Positions 31,213 through 40,148 are shown, counted from the stretch's first letter. The stretch is DNA of 64,000 nt from Sphingopyxis sp. OAS728 (GCF_014873485.1 NZ_JADBDT010000001.1:4855218-4919217); one strand, 5' to 3'. The notes: generated from the sequence alone by a model not told the origin. Program-made: numbers and translations.

Positions 31213-32574
31213 TTAGCCCTTCGCCGCTTCATCCTGCTTGGCCAGCCATTCCTCGAGCCACTTGATCGTATAGTCGCCGTGGATGACGTCAGGATCGGCG
31301 AGCAGCGCCTGATGCAGCGGGATGTTCGTCTTGACCCCCGCGATCACCATTTCCTCGAGCGCGCGGCGCATCCGCATCATGCAGCTTTCACGCGTGCGGC
31401 CATAAACGATCAGCTTGCCGATCATGCTGTCGTAATAGGGCGGGATCGAATAGCCGGCGTAGAGCCCGCTATCGACGCGGACATGCATGCCGCCGGCGGC
31501 GTGATAGTTGGTGACCTTTCCGGGCGATGGCAGGAAGGTGCGCGGATCTTCGGCATTGATGCGGCATTCCATCGCATGGCCGCGGAATTCCAAGTCTTCC
31601 TGCTTGACCGACAGGCCCGCGCCGCCCGCGATACGGATCTGTTCGCGGACGAGGTCGAAGCCGGTGATCATCTCGGTCACCGGATGCTCGACCTGGATGC
31701 GCGTGTTCATCTCGATGAAGAAGAATTCGCCATTTTCCCACAGGAACTCGATCGTGCCGGCGCCGCGATAACCCATTTTCGCCATCGCATCGGCGCAGAT
31801 GCCGCCCATGCGCGCGCGTTCCTCGGCCGAAATGATCGGCGAGGGGGCTTCTTCGAGCACCTTCTGGTGGCGGCGCTGCAGCGAGCAGTCGCGTTCGCCG
31901 AGGTGGATGGCGTTGCCCTTGCCGTCGCCGAACACCTGGAATTCGATGTGGCGCGGGTTGCCGAGATATTTTTCCATGTAAACGGTCGGGTCGCCAAAGG
32001 CGGCCGCCGCTTCGGACGAGGCCTGACCCATCAGGCTTTCGAGGCTGTCCTCGTCGGGGACGACCTTCATGCCGCGCCCGCCGCCGCCCGAGGCGGCCTT
32101 GATCAGCACCGGATAGCCGATTTCCTTCGCGAGCGTCTTCGTCTCTTCGCTGAAGGTCACGGCGCCGGGCGAGCCCGGAACGACGGGGAGGCCGAGCGCG
32201 ACCGCAGTGCGCTTTGCTTCGACCTTGTCGCCCATCGTGCGGATATGCTCGGGCTTCGGCCCGACGAAGACCATGTCGTGCGCCTCGATGATCTCGGCGA
32301 AGCGCTCGTTTTCGGACAGGAAGCCATAGCCGGGGTGGATCGCGTCGGCGCCGGTGATTTCGGCGGCCGAGATGATCGCGGGGATGTTGAGATAGCTGTC
32401 CTTCGCCGCCGGCGGGCCGATGCACACCGCCTCGTCGGCGAGGCGGACGTGCATCGCGTCGGCGTCGGCGGTCGAGTGGACCGCGACGGTCTTGATGCCC
32501 ATTTCGTGGCACGCGCGATGGATGCGCAGCGCGATCTCGCCGCGGTTGGCGATCAGGAGTTTTTCAATGCCCAT
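31213..32574 (-). CDS. accC: Acetyl-CoA carboxylase, biotin carboxylase subunit
   Basis: A 453-residue biotin carboxylase. [27 protein letters not shown] opens the protein; the ATP-grasp glycine loop is [34 protein letters not shown] and the active-site [16 protein letters not shown] are intact. It carboxylates biotin on AccB in the first step of fatty-acid synthesis. It is last in the aroQ-accB-accC unit, 10 bp after accB. Confidence 0.98.
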   Translation of the reverse strand: MGIEKLLIANRGEIALRIHRACHEMGIKTVAVHSTADADAMHVRLADEAVCIGPPAAKDSYLNIPAIISAAEITGADAIHPGYGFLSENERFAEIIEAHDMVFVGPKPEHIRTMGDKVEAKRTAVALGLPVVPGSPGAVTFSEETKTLAKEIGYPVLIKAASGGGGRGMKVVPDEDSLESLMGQASSEAAAAFGDPTVYMEKYLGNPRHIEFQVFGDGKGNAIHLGERDCSLQRRHQKVLEEAPSPIISAEERARMGGICADAMAKMGYRGAGTIEFLWENGEFFFIEMNTRIQVEHPVTEMITGFDLVREQIRIAGGAGLSVKQEDLEFRGHAMECRINAEDPRTFLPSPGKVTNYHAAGGMHVRVDSGLYAGYSIPPYYDSMIGKLIVYGRTRESCMMRMRRALEEMVIAGVKTNIPLHQALLADPDVIHGDYTIKWLEEWLAKQDEAAKG

Positions 32575-32584
32575 GGGTGGGGCC

Positions 32585-33070
32585 TCAGCCGATGGTGAAC
32601 AGCGGCTGGTCGAATTCGACCGGCTGGCTGTTCTCGACATGCACGGCCTTGAGCGTGCCCGATGCCGGCGCGACGATCGGGTTCATCACCTTCATCGCCT
32701 CGATGATCAGGATCGTGTCGCCAGCCTTCACTGCCGAGCCGACGGCGGCGAAATTGGGCGCGCTCGGTTCGGGGGCGAGATAGACGGTGCCGACCATCGG
32801 CGACTTCACGGCGTCGACGAAGCTGTCGGCTGCGGGCGCGGCGGCAGCGGGTGCAGCAGCCGGAGCGGCTGGCGCCGCGGCAGGGGCCGCGACGGGCGCG
32901 GGCGCGTATGCAACCGGCGCCGCGGCGGCGTTCAGTTGGCGCGCAACGCGAATCTTGCGCTCGCCATCCTCGACTTCGATTTCGGACAATCCGGTATCGT
33001 CGAGCAGCTCGGCGAGCGCGCGGACATAGGCCGGATCGATGTTGATGCCATTGTCTTTATGGTCACCCAT
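32585..33070 (-). CDS. accB: Biotin carboxyl carrier protein of acetyl-CoA carboxylase
   Basis: A 161-residue protein. The N-terminal domain ([37 protein letters not shown]) and an Ala/Pro linker (about residues 55-85) lead to the C-terminal biotinyl domain with the modified Lys in [10 protein letters not shown] and a thumb-like [22 protein letters not shown]. The start at 33070 matches homologues and excludes upstream in-frame codons. It precedes accC by 10 bp; aroQ lies 70 bp upstream. Confidence 0.97.
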   Translation of the reverse strand: MGDHKDNGINIDPAYVRALAELLDDTGLSEIEVEDGERKIRVARQLNAAAAPVAYAPAPVAAPAAAPAAPAAAPAAAAPAADSFVDAVKSPMVGTVYLAPEPSAPNFAAVGSAVKAGDTILIIEAMKVMNPIVAPASGTLKAVHVENSQPVEFDQPLFTIG

Positions 33071-33140
33071 GAGAATTTTTCCTGTTGTTGCGGCGTTGTC
33101 GGTGCAACGCCCTGACCCCGTTTTTTGATGCGCCCTATTG

Positions 33141-33581
33141 TCAGAGACGGGCGGCGGCGTCCAGCGCCAGCGTGTAGCTTTCCGCGCCGTGACCGGCATA
33201 ATGGTCGACCGCCGCCATGCCTACATAGCTGATATGACGGAACTCTTCGCGCTTCATCGGGTCCGAAAGATGGACCTCGATCACCGGCACCTTGATCGAC
33301 TTGATCGCGTCGTGAATCGCGATCGAAGTGTGCGTATAGCCGCCGGCGTTGAGCAACACGGCCTTGGCGCCCGCGACATAGGCCTCGTGCAGCCAGTCGA
33401 TCAGCACGCCTTCGTGGTTCGTCTGGCGGCACTCGACGCGGAGGCCGAGGTCGGCCGCTTGCGCTTCGAGCCGCGCGTGGATGTCGTTCAGCGTGTCGTG
33501 GCCGTAAATCTCGGGCTCGCGCGTGCCGAGCAGGTTGAGATTGGGGCCGGAGAAGACAAAGACGGTCGGCTTGTCGGTCAA
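33141..33581 (-). CDS. aroQ: 3-dehydroquinate dehydratase, type II
   Basis: A 146-residue type II dehydroquinase. [18 protein letters not shown] contains the catalytic loop Arg, followed by [32 protein letters not shown] and [18 protein letters not shown]. It performs the third shikimate-pathway step. It appears to start with TTG at 33581; an out-of-frame ATG just upstream opens only a two-codon peptide. It heads the aroQ-accB-accC unit seen in many alphaproteobacteria and is divergent from thiS. Confidence 0.95.
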   Translation of the reverse strand: MTDKPTVFVFSGPNLNLLGTREPEIYGHDTLNDIHARLEAQAADLGLRVECRQTNHEGVLIDWLHEAYVAGAKAVLLNAGGYTHTSIAIHDAIKSIKVPVIEVHLSDPMKREEFRHISYVGMAAVDHYAGHGAESYTLALDAAARL

Positions 33582-33660
33582 AGCATGGTCTTTCGGTTGC
33601 TACGCAATGCGCTCCCCCTATATGGGCTGCTCGGCAAAGGCAAAGCAAGGCGGCTACGCG

Positions 33661-33864
33661 GTGATTTCTGTGATCCTCAATGGCGAAACACGGCAGGTGC
33701 GCGAGGGCAGCGTAGCCGATCTCGTTGCTTCGCTCGGCCTCGATGTGAAAAAGGTCGCCGTCGAGCGCAATCGCGCGATCGTCCCGCGCTCGACGCTCGC
33801 CGATGTTGCGCTCGCCGAGGGCGATGCGCTGGAAATCGTTCATTTCGTAGGAGGCGGGTGTTGA
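33661..33864 (+). CDS. thiS: Sulfur carrier protein ThiS (ends Gly-Gly-Gly-Cys)
   Basis: A 67-residue ubiquitin-fold sulfur carrier for thiazole synthesis: [65 protein letters not shown], then one extra Cys. ThiS normally ends at Gly-Gly, whose carboxylate is adenylated and converted to thiocarboxylate, so the terminal Cys would need removal or is tolerated. Start is likely GTG 33661; GTG 33670 or ATG 33622 are alternatives. It overlaps thiG by 7 bp. I see no TPP-riboswitch-like sequence upstream. Confidence 0.88.
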   Translation: MISVILNGETRQVREGSVADLVASLGLDVKKVAVERNRAIVPRSTLADVALAEGDALEIVHFVGGGC

Positions 33865-34631
33865 CCGACACTTGGAGTGTTGCCGGACGGACGTTCACGT
33901 CGCGGCTGATTGTCGGGACCGGCAAATATAAGGATTTCGAGCAGAATGCCGCTGCGGTCGAAGCGTCGGGCGCCGAGATCGTCACCGTAGCGGTGCGCCG
34001 CGTCAATGTGTCGGACCCGAATGCGCCGATGCTGACCGATTATATCGATCCCAAGAAGATCACCTATTTGCCCAACACAGCGGGCTGCTTCAACGCCGAT
34101 GACGCGATCCGTACGCTGCGGCTGGCGCGCGAGGCGGGGGGCTGGGATCTGGTGAAGCTCGAGGTGCTCGGCGAGGCGAAGACGCTTTATCCGAACATGC
34201 GCGAGACGCTGGAGGCGACCGAAGTGCTCGCGAAAGAGGGCTTCCTGCCGATGGTCTATTGCGTCGACGACCCGATCGCCGCGAAGCAGCTTGAGGACGC
34301 GGGCGCGGTCGCGGTGATGCCGCTCGGCGCGCCGATCGGGTCGGGGCTGGGCATCCAGAACCGCGTCACGATCCGCCTGATCGTCGAGGGCGCGTCGGTG
34401 CCGGTGCTCGTCGATGCCGGCGTCGGTACCGCGAGCGACGCAGCGGTGGCGATGGAACTCGGTTGCGACGGTGTGCTGATGAACACCGCGATCGCCGAGG
34501 CCAAGGACCCGATCCGCATGGCGCGCGCGATGAAGTTGGCGGTCGAGGCGGGGCGCGATGCCTATCTGTCGGGACGCATGGGGCTTCGCAAATATGCCGA
34601 TCCGTCGAGCCCGCTGGCAGGGTTGATTTGA
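33858..34631 (+). CDS. thiG: Thiazole synthase
   Basis: A 257-residue (beta/alpha)8 enzyme that condenses 1-deoxyxylulose-5-phosphate, dehydroglycine and ThiS-thiocarboxylate. The Schiff-base Lys is in [10 protein letters not shown] (about K100); [23 protein letters not shown] and [30 protein letters not shown] are family signatures. It begins at GTG 33858 (or TTG 33861), overlapping thiS. No thiF, thiO or thiE is adjacent in the window; downstream is a family A repeat. Confidence 0.96.
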   Translation: MLTDTWSVAGRTFTSRLIVGTGKYKDFEQNAAAVEASGAEIVTVAVRRVNVSDPNAPMLTDYIDPKKITYLPNTAGCFNADDAIRTLRLAREAGGWDLVKLEVLGEAKTLYPNMRETLEATEVLAKEGFLPMVYCVDDPIAAKQLEDAGAVAVMPLGAPIGSGLGIQNRVTIRLIVEGASVPVLVDAGVGTASDAAVAMELGCDGVLMNTAIAEAKDPIRMARAMKLAVEAGRDAYLSGRMGLRKYADPSSPLAGLI

Positions 34632-34651
34632 GCGGCGGCTAGCGACCGGGA

Positions 34652-34774
34652 GCTGCCGATAGAGATGTGAACCCCGGCGAAAGCCGGGGCACAGAATTTC
34701 AACGCCGACCTTGCGCTTTTCCGCACTGGGCCCCGGCTTTCGCCGGGGTGCACAAAGGGCAACTCACCACCCCC
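34652..34774. repeat. Intergenic palindromic repeat, family A copy 2 (diverged)
   Basis: Same core as 14895-15028 (CCCCGGCGAAAGCCGGGG and the complementary CCCCGGCTTTCGCCGGGG), but with substitutions and small differences in the flanks. Confidence 0.85.
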
Positions 34775-34823
34775 GAGCGGACGCGCATTAGTCTTTCCTT
34801 TGCAACGCCTTGTCCCGCGCGGC

Positions 34824-34848
34824 GCAACGCGGGGCGTTCCCACCCGTT
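34824..34848 (+). promoter_or_regulatory. Possible EcfG-type general stress promoter of the CsbD gene
   Basis: GCAAC, 16 bases, CGTT (34824-34828 and 34845-34848). The alphaproteobacterial EcfG consensus is GGAAC-N16/17-CGTT, so one base differs. Start would be about 45 nt before the csbD ATG. CsbD-like genes are frequent members of this stress regulon. Confidence 0.4.
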
Positions 34849-34901
34849 CTTCCTGCACGAGGCGAGCCCCTCCCGCCTCTGAAAAGCCAAGGAGATTCCC
34901 C

Positions 34902-35084
34902 ATGGGTGAACTGACCGAAAAGGCAAAAGGCATCGCCAATGAAGCTGCCGGCAATGTGAAGCAGGCGGCCGGCAAGGCAACCGACAACGAGCGCCTTCGT
35001 GCCGAAGGCGAGGCGCAGGAGCGCAAGGGCGAAGCCCAGAATCTGAAGGGCAAGGTCCAAGGCGCGCTCGGCGACAAGATCTGA
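34902..35084 (+). CDS. CsbD-family stress protein
   Basis: A 60-residue, highly charged helical protein: MGELTEKAKGIANEAAGNVK, then QAAGKATDNERLRAEGEAQERKGEAQNLKGKVQGALGDKI. The KGxxxEaxGnvKqaaGkatdn pattern is diagnostic of CsbD, a small stress-induced protein of unknown mechanism. AAGGAGATT precedes the ATG. It is monocistronic with its own terminator and a possible general-stress promoter. Confidence 0.92.
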   Translation: MGELTEKAKGIANEAAGNVKQAAGKATDNERLRAEGEAQERKGEAQNLKGKVQGALGDKI

Positions 35085-35114
35085 CCGCTTGCTCGTCACG
35101 CAAGCAAAGAAAAA

Positions 35115-35146
35115 GGCCCCGGGATCCCTCTCCCCGGGGCCTTTTT
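35115..35146 (+). terminator. Intrinsic terminator after the CsbD gene
   Basis: A 9-bp GC stem (35115-35123 with 35133-35141) flanked by five As before and five Ts after, so it can act on both strands; the convergent lipoprotein gene ends 20 bp away. Confidence 0.9.
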
Positions 35147-35165
35147 CTGTAATGCTATGACTGGC

Positions 35166-35915
35166 TTATTTGCCGCCGGACGCCACCAGGTCGACATCGG
35201 TCATGCCGCCGTCGCGGCGCGCCATGACGACATAGGCGAGATCGCCCTTCGTCCCGCCGAGCATATGTTCGTTTCCGTTGACGCGGTGGTCGCTGGTGTA
35301 GCCGGCGCGGATTGCCATTGTGTGATAATAGTCGAGCACGCCCTGTATCGAGGCCGCGGTCTGGAAATTGACGACGCGGATGTTGCACTTGCCGCCGGCG
35401 ATGCCCGCAGCTTCGCGGAGCGTCGCGCGCGGATAGACTTTGAATGCGGCGGGCAGGCGGTCGGCCCATGCGTTGCTGTAGGTCAGCTTCGCGTCGCAGC
35501 TGCCCTTTTGCTGGTCGCGCGCGAGCGCGCCGATCGTGACGGGGCGCTTTTGCGTTTCGCAGCCGTCGCAGCCAGCCTCGAAGGGCAGGGCCTTTGGCGC
35601 GGTGAGCAATTTCCCCGCAGCCTGCGCCGCCGCAGCTTCGGCCGCGGTCGCGGCCTTGCCGCCCGCGATGCCGGGAACGCCGCCGTCGACGGGCTTGTTG
35701 CCCGGACCCACGGCATTCCTGTTCGACTGCCCGGCAAGCTTGGGATCGACCATGATCTTGTCTTCGAGCGAGCCCTTGATCGCGGGATCGTCGCTCGTCA
35801 GCCCGTCGTCGAGCGGCGCGAGATCGGCTTTGGCCGTGGGATTGTCCCGGCACCCGGCGAGCGGTGCCGCCGCCATCAGCATGCCGATGACCAGCCATTT
35901 TCCGCGCAATATCAT
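35166..35915 (-). CDS. Lipoprotein of unknown function
   Basis: A 249-residue protein with a lipoprotein signal (MILRGKWLVIGMLMAAAPLAGC, lipobox LAGC with Cys22). A Pro/Ala-rich linker follows, then a roughly 110-residue C-terminal domain with paired cysteines (GCDGCE, SCDAKLTYSNAWADRLPAAFKVYPRATLREAAG, GKCNIRVVNFQT), suggesting disulfides, and GVLDYYHTMAIRAGYTSDHRV near the end. The ATG at 35915 has GGGAG upstream. No named family is recognised; membrane attachment is well supported. Confidence 0.8.
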   Translation of the reverse strand: MILRGKWLVIGMLMAAAPLAGCRDNPTAKADLAPLDDGLTSDDPAIKGSLEDKIMVDPKLAGQSNRNAVGPGNKPVDGGVPGIAGGKAATAAEAAAAQAAGKLLTAPKALPFEAGCDGCETQKRPVTIGALARDQQKGSCDAKLTYSNAWADRLPAAFKVYPRATLREAAGIAGGKCNIRVVNFQTAASIQGVLDYYHTMAIRAGYTSDHRVNGNEHMLGGTKGDLAYVVMARRDGGMTDVDLVASGGK

Positions 35916-36000
35916 CGCTAACACTCCCTTATCCTTTACAGGGAATGCCCGATTTCGCTCAAAAAGGCCCAAATAAAATGCGTTAACGGCCGGGGCTTTC

Positions 36001-36441
36001 TCAGCCGAAAACTGTCTCGGAGCGAGACGCTTTTGGCGCGCAGCGGATCAGCCGCGACGTTTCGACCGCGGCCTGCCGGTGGATCACCGCCTGCCGGTAG
36101 ACCGGATCGGTGACCATTTCCATGAAGGCGCCGCTGTTCGGATACTCGGCGATGAACACCGCATCCCAATGTTCGCCCGCGGGGCCGATCACCATGGCTT
36201 CCATCGTTCCGGTCCAGACAACGCGGCCGCCGACGCGCTGGAATATGGGGCCGCTATCGGCGCCGTAATGACGATAGGCTTCGGCGCCTGTCAGGCCTTG
36301 TTCCGCCAGCGGGTGACCGGCGGGGTAGGCGGCCTTGTCCTTGAATCGGACGAGGTTGAGCATGTGGATGACGGTGTCGCGCGGCAGCGCCTTGAACGCG
36401 TCGAACTGTTCGCGTTCGGGGTCGATGTGGCTCTCGCTCAC
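36001..36441 (-). CDS. DUF1330 domain protein
   Basis: A 146-residue dimeric alpha/beta-barrel-like protein: FDAFKALPRDTVIHMLNLVRFKDKAAYPAGHPLAEQGLTGAEAYRHYG and VFIAEYPNSGAFMEMVTDPVYRQAVIHRQAAVETSRLIRCA are typical of DUF1330. It starts at GTG 36441, which overlaps the upstream acetyltransferase stop by 4 bp (GTGA), so translation is coupled. Function is unknown. Confidence 0.85.
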   Translation of the reverse strand: MSESHIDPEREQFDAFKALPRDTVIHMLNLVRFKDKAAYPAGHPLAEQGLTGAEAYRHYGADSGPIFQRVGGRVVWTGTMEAMVIGPAGEHWDAVFIAEYPNSGAFMEMVTDPVYRQAVIHRQAAVETSRLIRCAPKASRSETVFG

Positions 36442-36989
36442 GGCAGGAACTCCTTGCGCTTGACGCGCCACGCGTCGGCGCTCTGCGTCCATGCGTCGAC
36501 GGGCGCGTCCTCGAAAGGCGCGGGGAGGCGGGTCGGGCCGCTGTTCGTTGCGCCGAGCCGTTTCGCCAGCGCCTGCGAGCGCGTATTGGCGGGGTCGATG
36601 CTGTGCATCAGTTCGGGCCATTTGAGGAATTCGACCGCGAAGTCGCACGCCGCGACGCTGCCTTCGAGCGCATAGCCCTTGCCGGCGAATTTGGCGCGCA
36701 CCCCATAGCCGATTTCGGGCGCGGGCCAGCCGTCGGGTTCCCACGGGCCAAGGCGCCCGACCCATTCGCCGGTCGCGCGCTCGATCACCGAGAACATCGA
36801 AAAACCACGGATATGCCAAGCGCCGGCGAGCGTGCACCACATGCGCCACGCCGCCGAGCGCGGGCAGGTGCCGCCGATGAAGCGCATCGTGTCTTCCTCG
36901 GTGCACATTTCGGCAAAGCCGTCGAAGTCCTCGGTCGCGGGTGGCCGCAGGATCAGTCGTTCGGTGACGAGCAGGGGGCCATTCAGCAT
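36438..36989 (-). CDS. GNAT acetyltransferase, RimJ/RimL-like
   Basis: A 183-residue GNAT-3-type acetyltransferase: LLVTERLILRPPATEDFDGFAEMCTEEDTMRFIGG is the family opening, GEWVGRLGPWEPDGWPAPEIGYGVRAKFAGKGYALEGSVA carries the acetyl-CoA loop, and SIDPANTRSQALAKRLGAT the C-terminal motif. Likely protein N-terminal or small-molecule acetylation. GGGAGAG precedes ATG 36989. It forms a coupled pair with the DUF1330 gene. Confidence 0.88.
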   Translation of the reverse strand: MLNGPLLVTERLILRPPATEDFDGFAEMCTEEDTMRFIGGTCPRSAAWRMWCTLAGAWHIRGFSMFSVIERATGEWVGRLGPWEPDGWPAPEIGYGVRAKFAGKGYALEGSVAACDFAVEFLKWPELMHSIDPANTRSQALAKRLGATNSGPTRLPAPFEDAPVDAWTQSADAWRVKRKEFLP

Positions 36990-37151
36990 AATCTCTCTCC
37001 CGCAGCGGATGGCCGCCGCTTCTGCGGCAAGAGGACGGTTTCGGCAAGCGGATACGCTTGAGGGCGCCGGCGGTGAAACCGGCGCCCTCGCCATCAGCGT
37101 GCGTGAGCGGAGGGGTCCAAACTCACACGCGAGACGGTTTACGTATTTGCC

Positions 37152-37547
37152 TTAGCGGCAACGATATTTGTCGCGGTCGACCTCGCGGCCGATCAGCGCA
37201 CCGGCACCGGCACCAATGATCGTGCCAAGCAGCTTGTCGCCGCCACCGGCGATTTCGTGGCCGGCGAGACCGCCGACGGCGCCACCGATCAACAGGCCGG
37301 TCGTGCCATTATCCTTCTTGCAGCGATAACGGCCGTCCTCGCCGCGCCACACGCGGGTGTTACGGTTGATCCGTTCGTCGCGGGCATAATAGCGGCGATC
37401 CTTCTTGCGATAGAAGTTCGACGACTGGTCGAGCTGATGGAAGCCATCGGCCTTCGCCGGAGCCGCGATACCCGCATAGGCAGGCGCGGTCAGGGCGACG
37501 CTGGCGGCGGCAAAAGCGCCCATCAGGCCCTTGGTGAAATTACGCAT
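37152..37547 (-). CDS. Glycine-zipper 2TM (17-kDa antigen-like) envelope protein
   Basis: A 131-residue protein with a signal peptide (MRNFTKGLMGAFAAASVALTAPAYA), a basic Tyr/Arg/Asp middle (KKDRRYYARDERINRNTRVWRGEDGRYRCKKDNGTTG) and a glycine-zipper double helix (GLLIGGAVGGLAGHEIAGG and LLGTIIGAGAGALIGREVDR) as in the rickettsial 17-kDa antigen family. Expected in the outer membrane or periplasm. GAAAGGAC precedes the ATG. A possible EcfG promoter lies upstream. Confidence 0.88.
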   Translation of the reverse strand: MRNFTKGLMGAFAAASVALTAPAYAGIAAPAKADGFHQLDQSSNFYRKKDRRYYARDERINRNTRVWRGEDGRYRCKKDNGTTGLLIGGAVGGLAGHEIAGGGDKLLGTIIGAGAGALIGREVDRDKYRCR

Positions 37548-37609
37548 AAAAAGTCCTTTCCTGGTTCGGCGCCTCATCCCGTTCGACAAGACCGGCGCTT
37601 CGAGGGGAA

Positions 37610-37635
37610 AACGAGCCGGGTCCGAAACCCGTTGC
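37610..37635 (-). promoter_or_regulatory. Possible EcfG-type promoter of the glycine-zipper gene
   Basis: On the minus strand GCAAC (37635-37631), 17 bases, CGTT (37613-37610): one mismatch to GGAAC-N16/17-CGTT, the same mismatch as at the CsbD gene. The start would be about 55 nt before the ATG at 37547. Confidence 0.35.
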
Positions 37636-37726
37636 ATTAACCCAAGGCAACAAGACGAAATGAGTGTTTCCATCGACGAACCGAAAGGGCCTTGCTGCAT
37701 CGGCGGCGGCATGCGACAAACCGGAC

Positions 37727-37948
37727 ATGCTCAATATCGGATCGCTCGTCATTGGCGCTATCGCCTTGGTTCTGGCCGTTTTTGCGTTCATCCCGCTGCT
37801 CGGCTGGGCGAACTGGGTGATCGTGCCCTTCGCCGTCGTCGGCCTCGCGCTCGGCGCGATGTCGGACAAGACGAGCGGGCGGAACCTCAATATCGTCGTC
37901 ATCGTCATCGGCGTCATCCGCCTGATGCTCGGCGGCGGCATCATCTGA
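37727..37948 (+). CDS. Small two-helix membrane protein
   Basis: A 73-residue protein, MLNIGSLVIGAIALVLAVFAFIPLLGWANWVIVPFAVVGLALGAMSDKTSGRNLNIVVIVIGVIRLMLGGGII, with two to three hydrophobic segments and a single polar loop (SDKTSGRN). Unknown function; similar tiny proteins are common in proteobacteria. It lies 20 bp upstream of rarD and may be co-transcribed. Confidence 0.7.
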   Translation: MLNIGSLVIGAIALVLAVFAFIPLLGWANWVIVPFAVVGLALGAMSDKTSGRNLNIVVIVIGVIRLMLGGGII

Positions 37949-37968
37949 ACCAGCCGGGCTAGACAATC

Positions 37969-38886
37969 ATGAACCAGCCTTCCGCCCCCGCGGGGAGCCA
38001 TCAGGGCGGCTTGCCCTTTGCGATCAGCGCCTATTTGATCTGGGGCTTCGTCCCGCTCTTCTTCAAATTGCTGTCGGGCGTGCCGCCGGTCGAGGTGCTG
38101 GCGCAGCGGATCGTCTGGTCGCTGCCGCTCTGTTTCCTGATCATGGCGTTCCGCCGCCAGATCGGCGAATATTTGGCGGCGCTCCGCGATTGGCGCGTGC
38201 TGCGGATGCTGCTGGTGAGTTCGGTGCTGATCGCGCTCAACTGGCTCGTCTATATCTATTCGATCTTCACCGATCATGTGCTCGCGGCGAGCCTTGGCTA
38301 TTATCTCAATCCATTGGTCAATGTGATGCTGGGGATGATCTTCCTCGGCGAACGGCTGTCGCGGCTTCAGGCGCTTGCGGTCGTCATCGCCGGGATCGGC
38401 GTCGCGATCCTGCTTGCGGGCGCGCTCGATACGCTGTGGATCAGCCTGACGCTGGCGTTCAGCTTCGGCACCTATGGGTTGATCCGCAAGATCGTGCCGG
38501 TGGGCTCGCTGCCGGGGCTCGCGATCGAGACGACGTTGCTGCTGCCGCTCTCGGTTGCCGGGGCGGCCTATTATATCTGGGTCGGCGACGGGCGCGGTTT
38601 CGGGTCGGCGGCGGGGATCAGCTGGCTGCTCGCGGCGGGCGGGGTCGTCACCGCGGTACCGCTGCTGCTGTTCGCGACCGCGGCGCGGCGGATGAGCTAT
38701 GCGGCGCTCGGCTTCGTGCAATATCTCGCGCCGAGCATCGCTTTCCTGCTCAGCCTGTTCGTGTTCCACGAGCCGCTGAAGCCCGCGCAGCTCGTCTGCT
38801 TCCTGCTGATCTGGGTCAGCATCGCAGTGTTCAGCTTCGACATGTGGCGCAAGATGCGCGCCGAGCGGATGATGCCGGCGGCATAG
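37969..38886 (+). CDS. rarD: EamA-family transporter RarD
   Basis: A 305-residue membrane protein with ten hydrophobic segments in the drug/metabolite transporter layout. The opening GLPFAISAYLIWGFVPLFFKLLSGVPPVEVLAQRIVWSLPLCF and the second-half GFVQYLAPSIAFLLSLFVFHEPLKPAQLVCFLLIWVSIAVFSFD match RarD. The substrate is not established. It ends next to a family B repeat that separates it from convergent pyrC. Confidence 0.93.
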   Translation: MNQPSAPAGSHQGGLPFAISAYLIWGFVPLFFKLLSGVPPVEVLAQRIVWSLPLCFLIMAFRRQIGEYLAALRDWRVLRMLLVSSVLIALNWLVYIYSIFTDHVLAASLGYYLNPLVNVMLGMIFLGERLSRLQALAVVIAGIGVAILLAGALDTLWISLTLAFSFGTYGLIRKIVPVGSLPGLAIETTLLLPLSVAGAAYYIWVGDGRGFGSAAGISWLLAAGGVVTAVPLLLFATAARRMSYAALGFVQYLAPSIAFLLSLFVFHEPLKPAQLVCFLLIWVSIAVFSFDMWRKMRAERMMPAA

Positions 38887-38893
38887 ATTTTTT

Positions 38894-38966
38894 CGTCATG
38901 CCGGACTTGATCCGGCATCCACTGCGGCGCTGAAGTCATGGACCCCGGATCAAGTCCGGGGTGACG
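38894..38966. repeat. Intergenic inverted repeat, family B copy 3
   Basis: CGTCATGCCGGACTTGATCC (38894 on) pairs with GGATCAAGTCCGGGGTGACG (to 38966) with two mismatches in the left arm. It lies between convergent rarD and pyrC. Confidence 0.87.
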
Positions 38967-38974
38967 AGAGGATA

Positions 38975-39997
38975 TCAGGCCAGCTTCCAGCCGAGCGTTT
39001 CGCCCGCGTGGAACGGGACGACTTCGCCGATCTTGTCCGGCACGACGGTTTCGCCGCGTTCGAGCGTGATGGTGTCGGTGTTGAGCGGCAGGCCATAGAA
39101 ATTCGGGCCGTGCTCGCTGGCAAAGCCCTCGAACCGGTCGAGCGCGCCTTCTTCGTCGAACACCTGGATGTAGGATTCGAGCGCATAGGGGGCGTTGAAG
39201 ATGCCCGCGCAGCCGCAGGCGGCTTCCTTGGTGTGCACCGCGTGCGGCGCGCTGTCGGTGCCGAGGAAGAATTTGGGCGACCCCGACACCGCGGCGGCGC
39301 GGACCGCGAGCCGGTGCTGCTCGCGCTTCGCGACGGGCAGGCAATAGGCGTGCGGCCGGATGCCGCCGACGAGCATCGCGTTGCGGTTGATGTGGAGATG
39401 CTGCGGCGTGATCGTCGCGGCGACGTTCGCGGGGGCGGCCGTCACAAAATCGACCGCTTCGGAGGTCGTAATATGTTCGAACACGATTTTCAGGTTCGGC
39501 AGGTCGCGCACCAGGCCCTTCAGCGTGCGGTCGATGAACACCGCCTCACGGTCGAAGATGTCGACGTCATGGTCGGTGACCTCGCCGTGGATCAGCAGCG
39601 GCATGCCGATGTCGGCCATGCGTTCGAGCACCGGCATGATCTTTGCGATGTCGGTGACGCCATGCGCGCTGCCCGTGGTCGCGTGCGCGGGATAGAGTTT
39701 CGCCGCGGTGAAGACGCCCTCGGCATGGCCGCGCGCCATTTCGTCCGCGTCGCTGTGGTCGGTCAGATAGGCGACGATCAGCGGGGTGAAATCGAGCCCG
39801 GCGGGGACGGCGGCGTTGATGCGGTCGCGATACGCGCGGCCTTCCTCGGCGGTCGTCACCGGCGGCGACAGGTTCGGCATGATGATCGCGCGCGCGAACT
39901 GGCGCGCGGTATATTGCGCGACATGGCTGAGCATCGCGCCATCGCGGAGATGGACATGCCAGTCGTCGGGGCGGCGGATCGTCAGGCGGTCGGTCAT
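38975..39997 (-). CDS. pyrC: Dihydroorotase
   Basis: A 340-residue class II (PyrC-type) dihydroorotase. [13 protein letters not shown] holds the first zinc His pair; [15 protein letters not shown] contains the carbamylated Lys; HGEV, EHITT and [14 protein letters not shown] supply further metal and substrate ligands. It closes carbamoyl-aspartate to dihydroorotate in pyrimidine synthesis. ATG 39997 follows GGGGGGAGAC. Other pyr genes are not adjacent. Confidence 0.96.
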   Translation of the reverse strand: MTDRLTIRRPDDWHVHLRDGAMLSHVAQYTARQFARAIIMPNLSPPVTTAEEGRAYRDRINAAVPAGLDFTPLIVAYLTDHSDADEMARGHAEGVFTAAKLYPAHATTGSAHGVTDIAKIMPVLERMADIGMPLLIHGEVTDHDVDIFDREAVFIDRTLKGLVRDLPNLKIVFEHITTSEAVDFVTAAPANVAATITPQHLHINRNAMLVGGIRPHAYCLPVAKREQHRLAVRAAAVSGSPKFFLGTDSAPHAVHTKEAACGCAGIFNAPYALESYIQVFDEEGALDRFEGFASEHGPNFYGLPLNTDTITLERGETVVPDKIGEVVPFHAGETLGWKLA

Positions 39998-40005
39998 TTT
40001 TGTCT

Positions 40006-40113
40006 CCCCCCTCCCGCTTGCGGGAGGGGCTGGGGGTGGGCGAGTCCGCTGCGGCGCTTAGCCCAAGTCGAGGTTCAGGCCCACCCCAAACCCCTCCCGC
40101 AAGCGGGAGGGGC
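40006..40113. repeat. Intergenic inverted repeat, family C
   Basis: A large inverted repeat whose arms are themselves hairpins: CCCCTCCCGCTTGCGGGAGG at the left and CCCCTCCCGCAAGCGGGAGG at the right, with GGGGTGGGC/GCCCACCCC inside. It fills the space between divergent pyrC and ygfZ, so it overlaps both promoters. Confidence 0.85.
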
Positions 40114-40148
40114 TTTAAGTCGTCGACCTTCGGCCCTATTTCGCGTGC

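Noticed and set aside
33582..33587. Two-codon ORF (ATG CTT stop) directly before aroQ as a regulatory leader peptide
   Set aside because: Too short to argue for; TTG at 33581 is a sufficient start.
33582..33660. TPP riboswitch before thiS
   Set aside because: The gap is under 80 bp and contains no recognisable conserved THI elements such as CUGAGA with ACCUGA.
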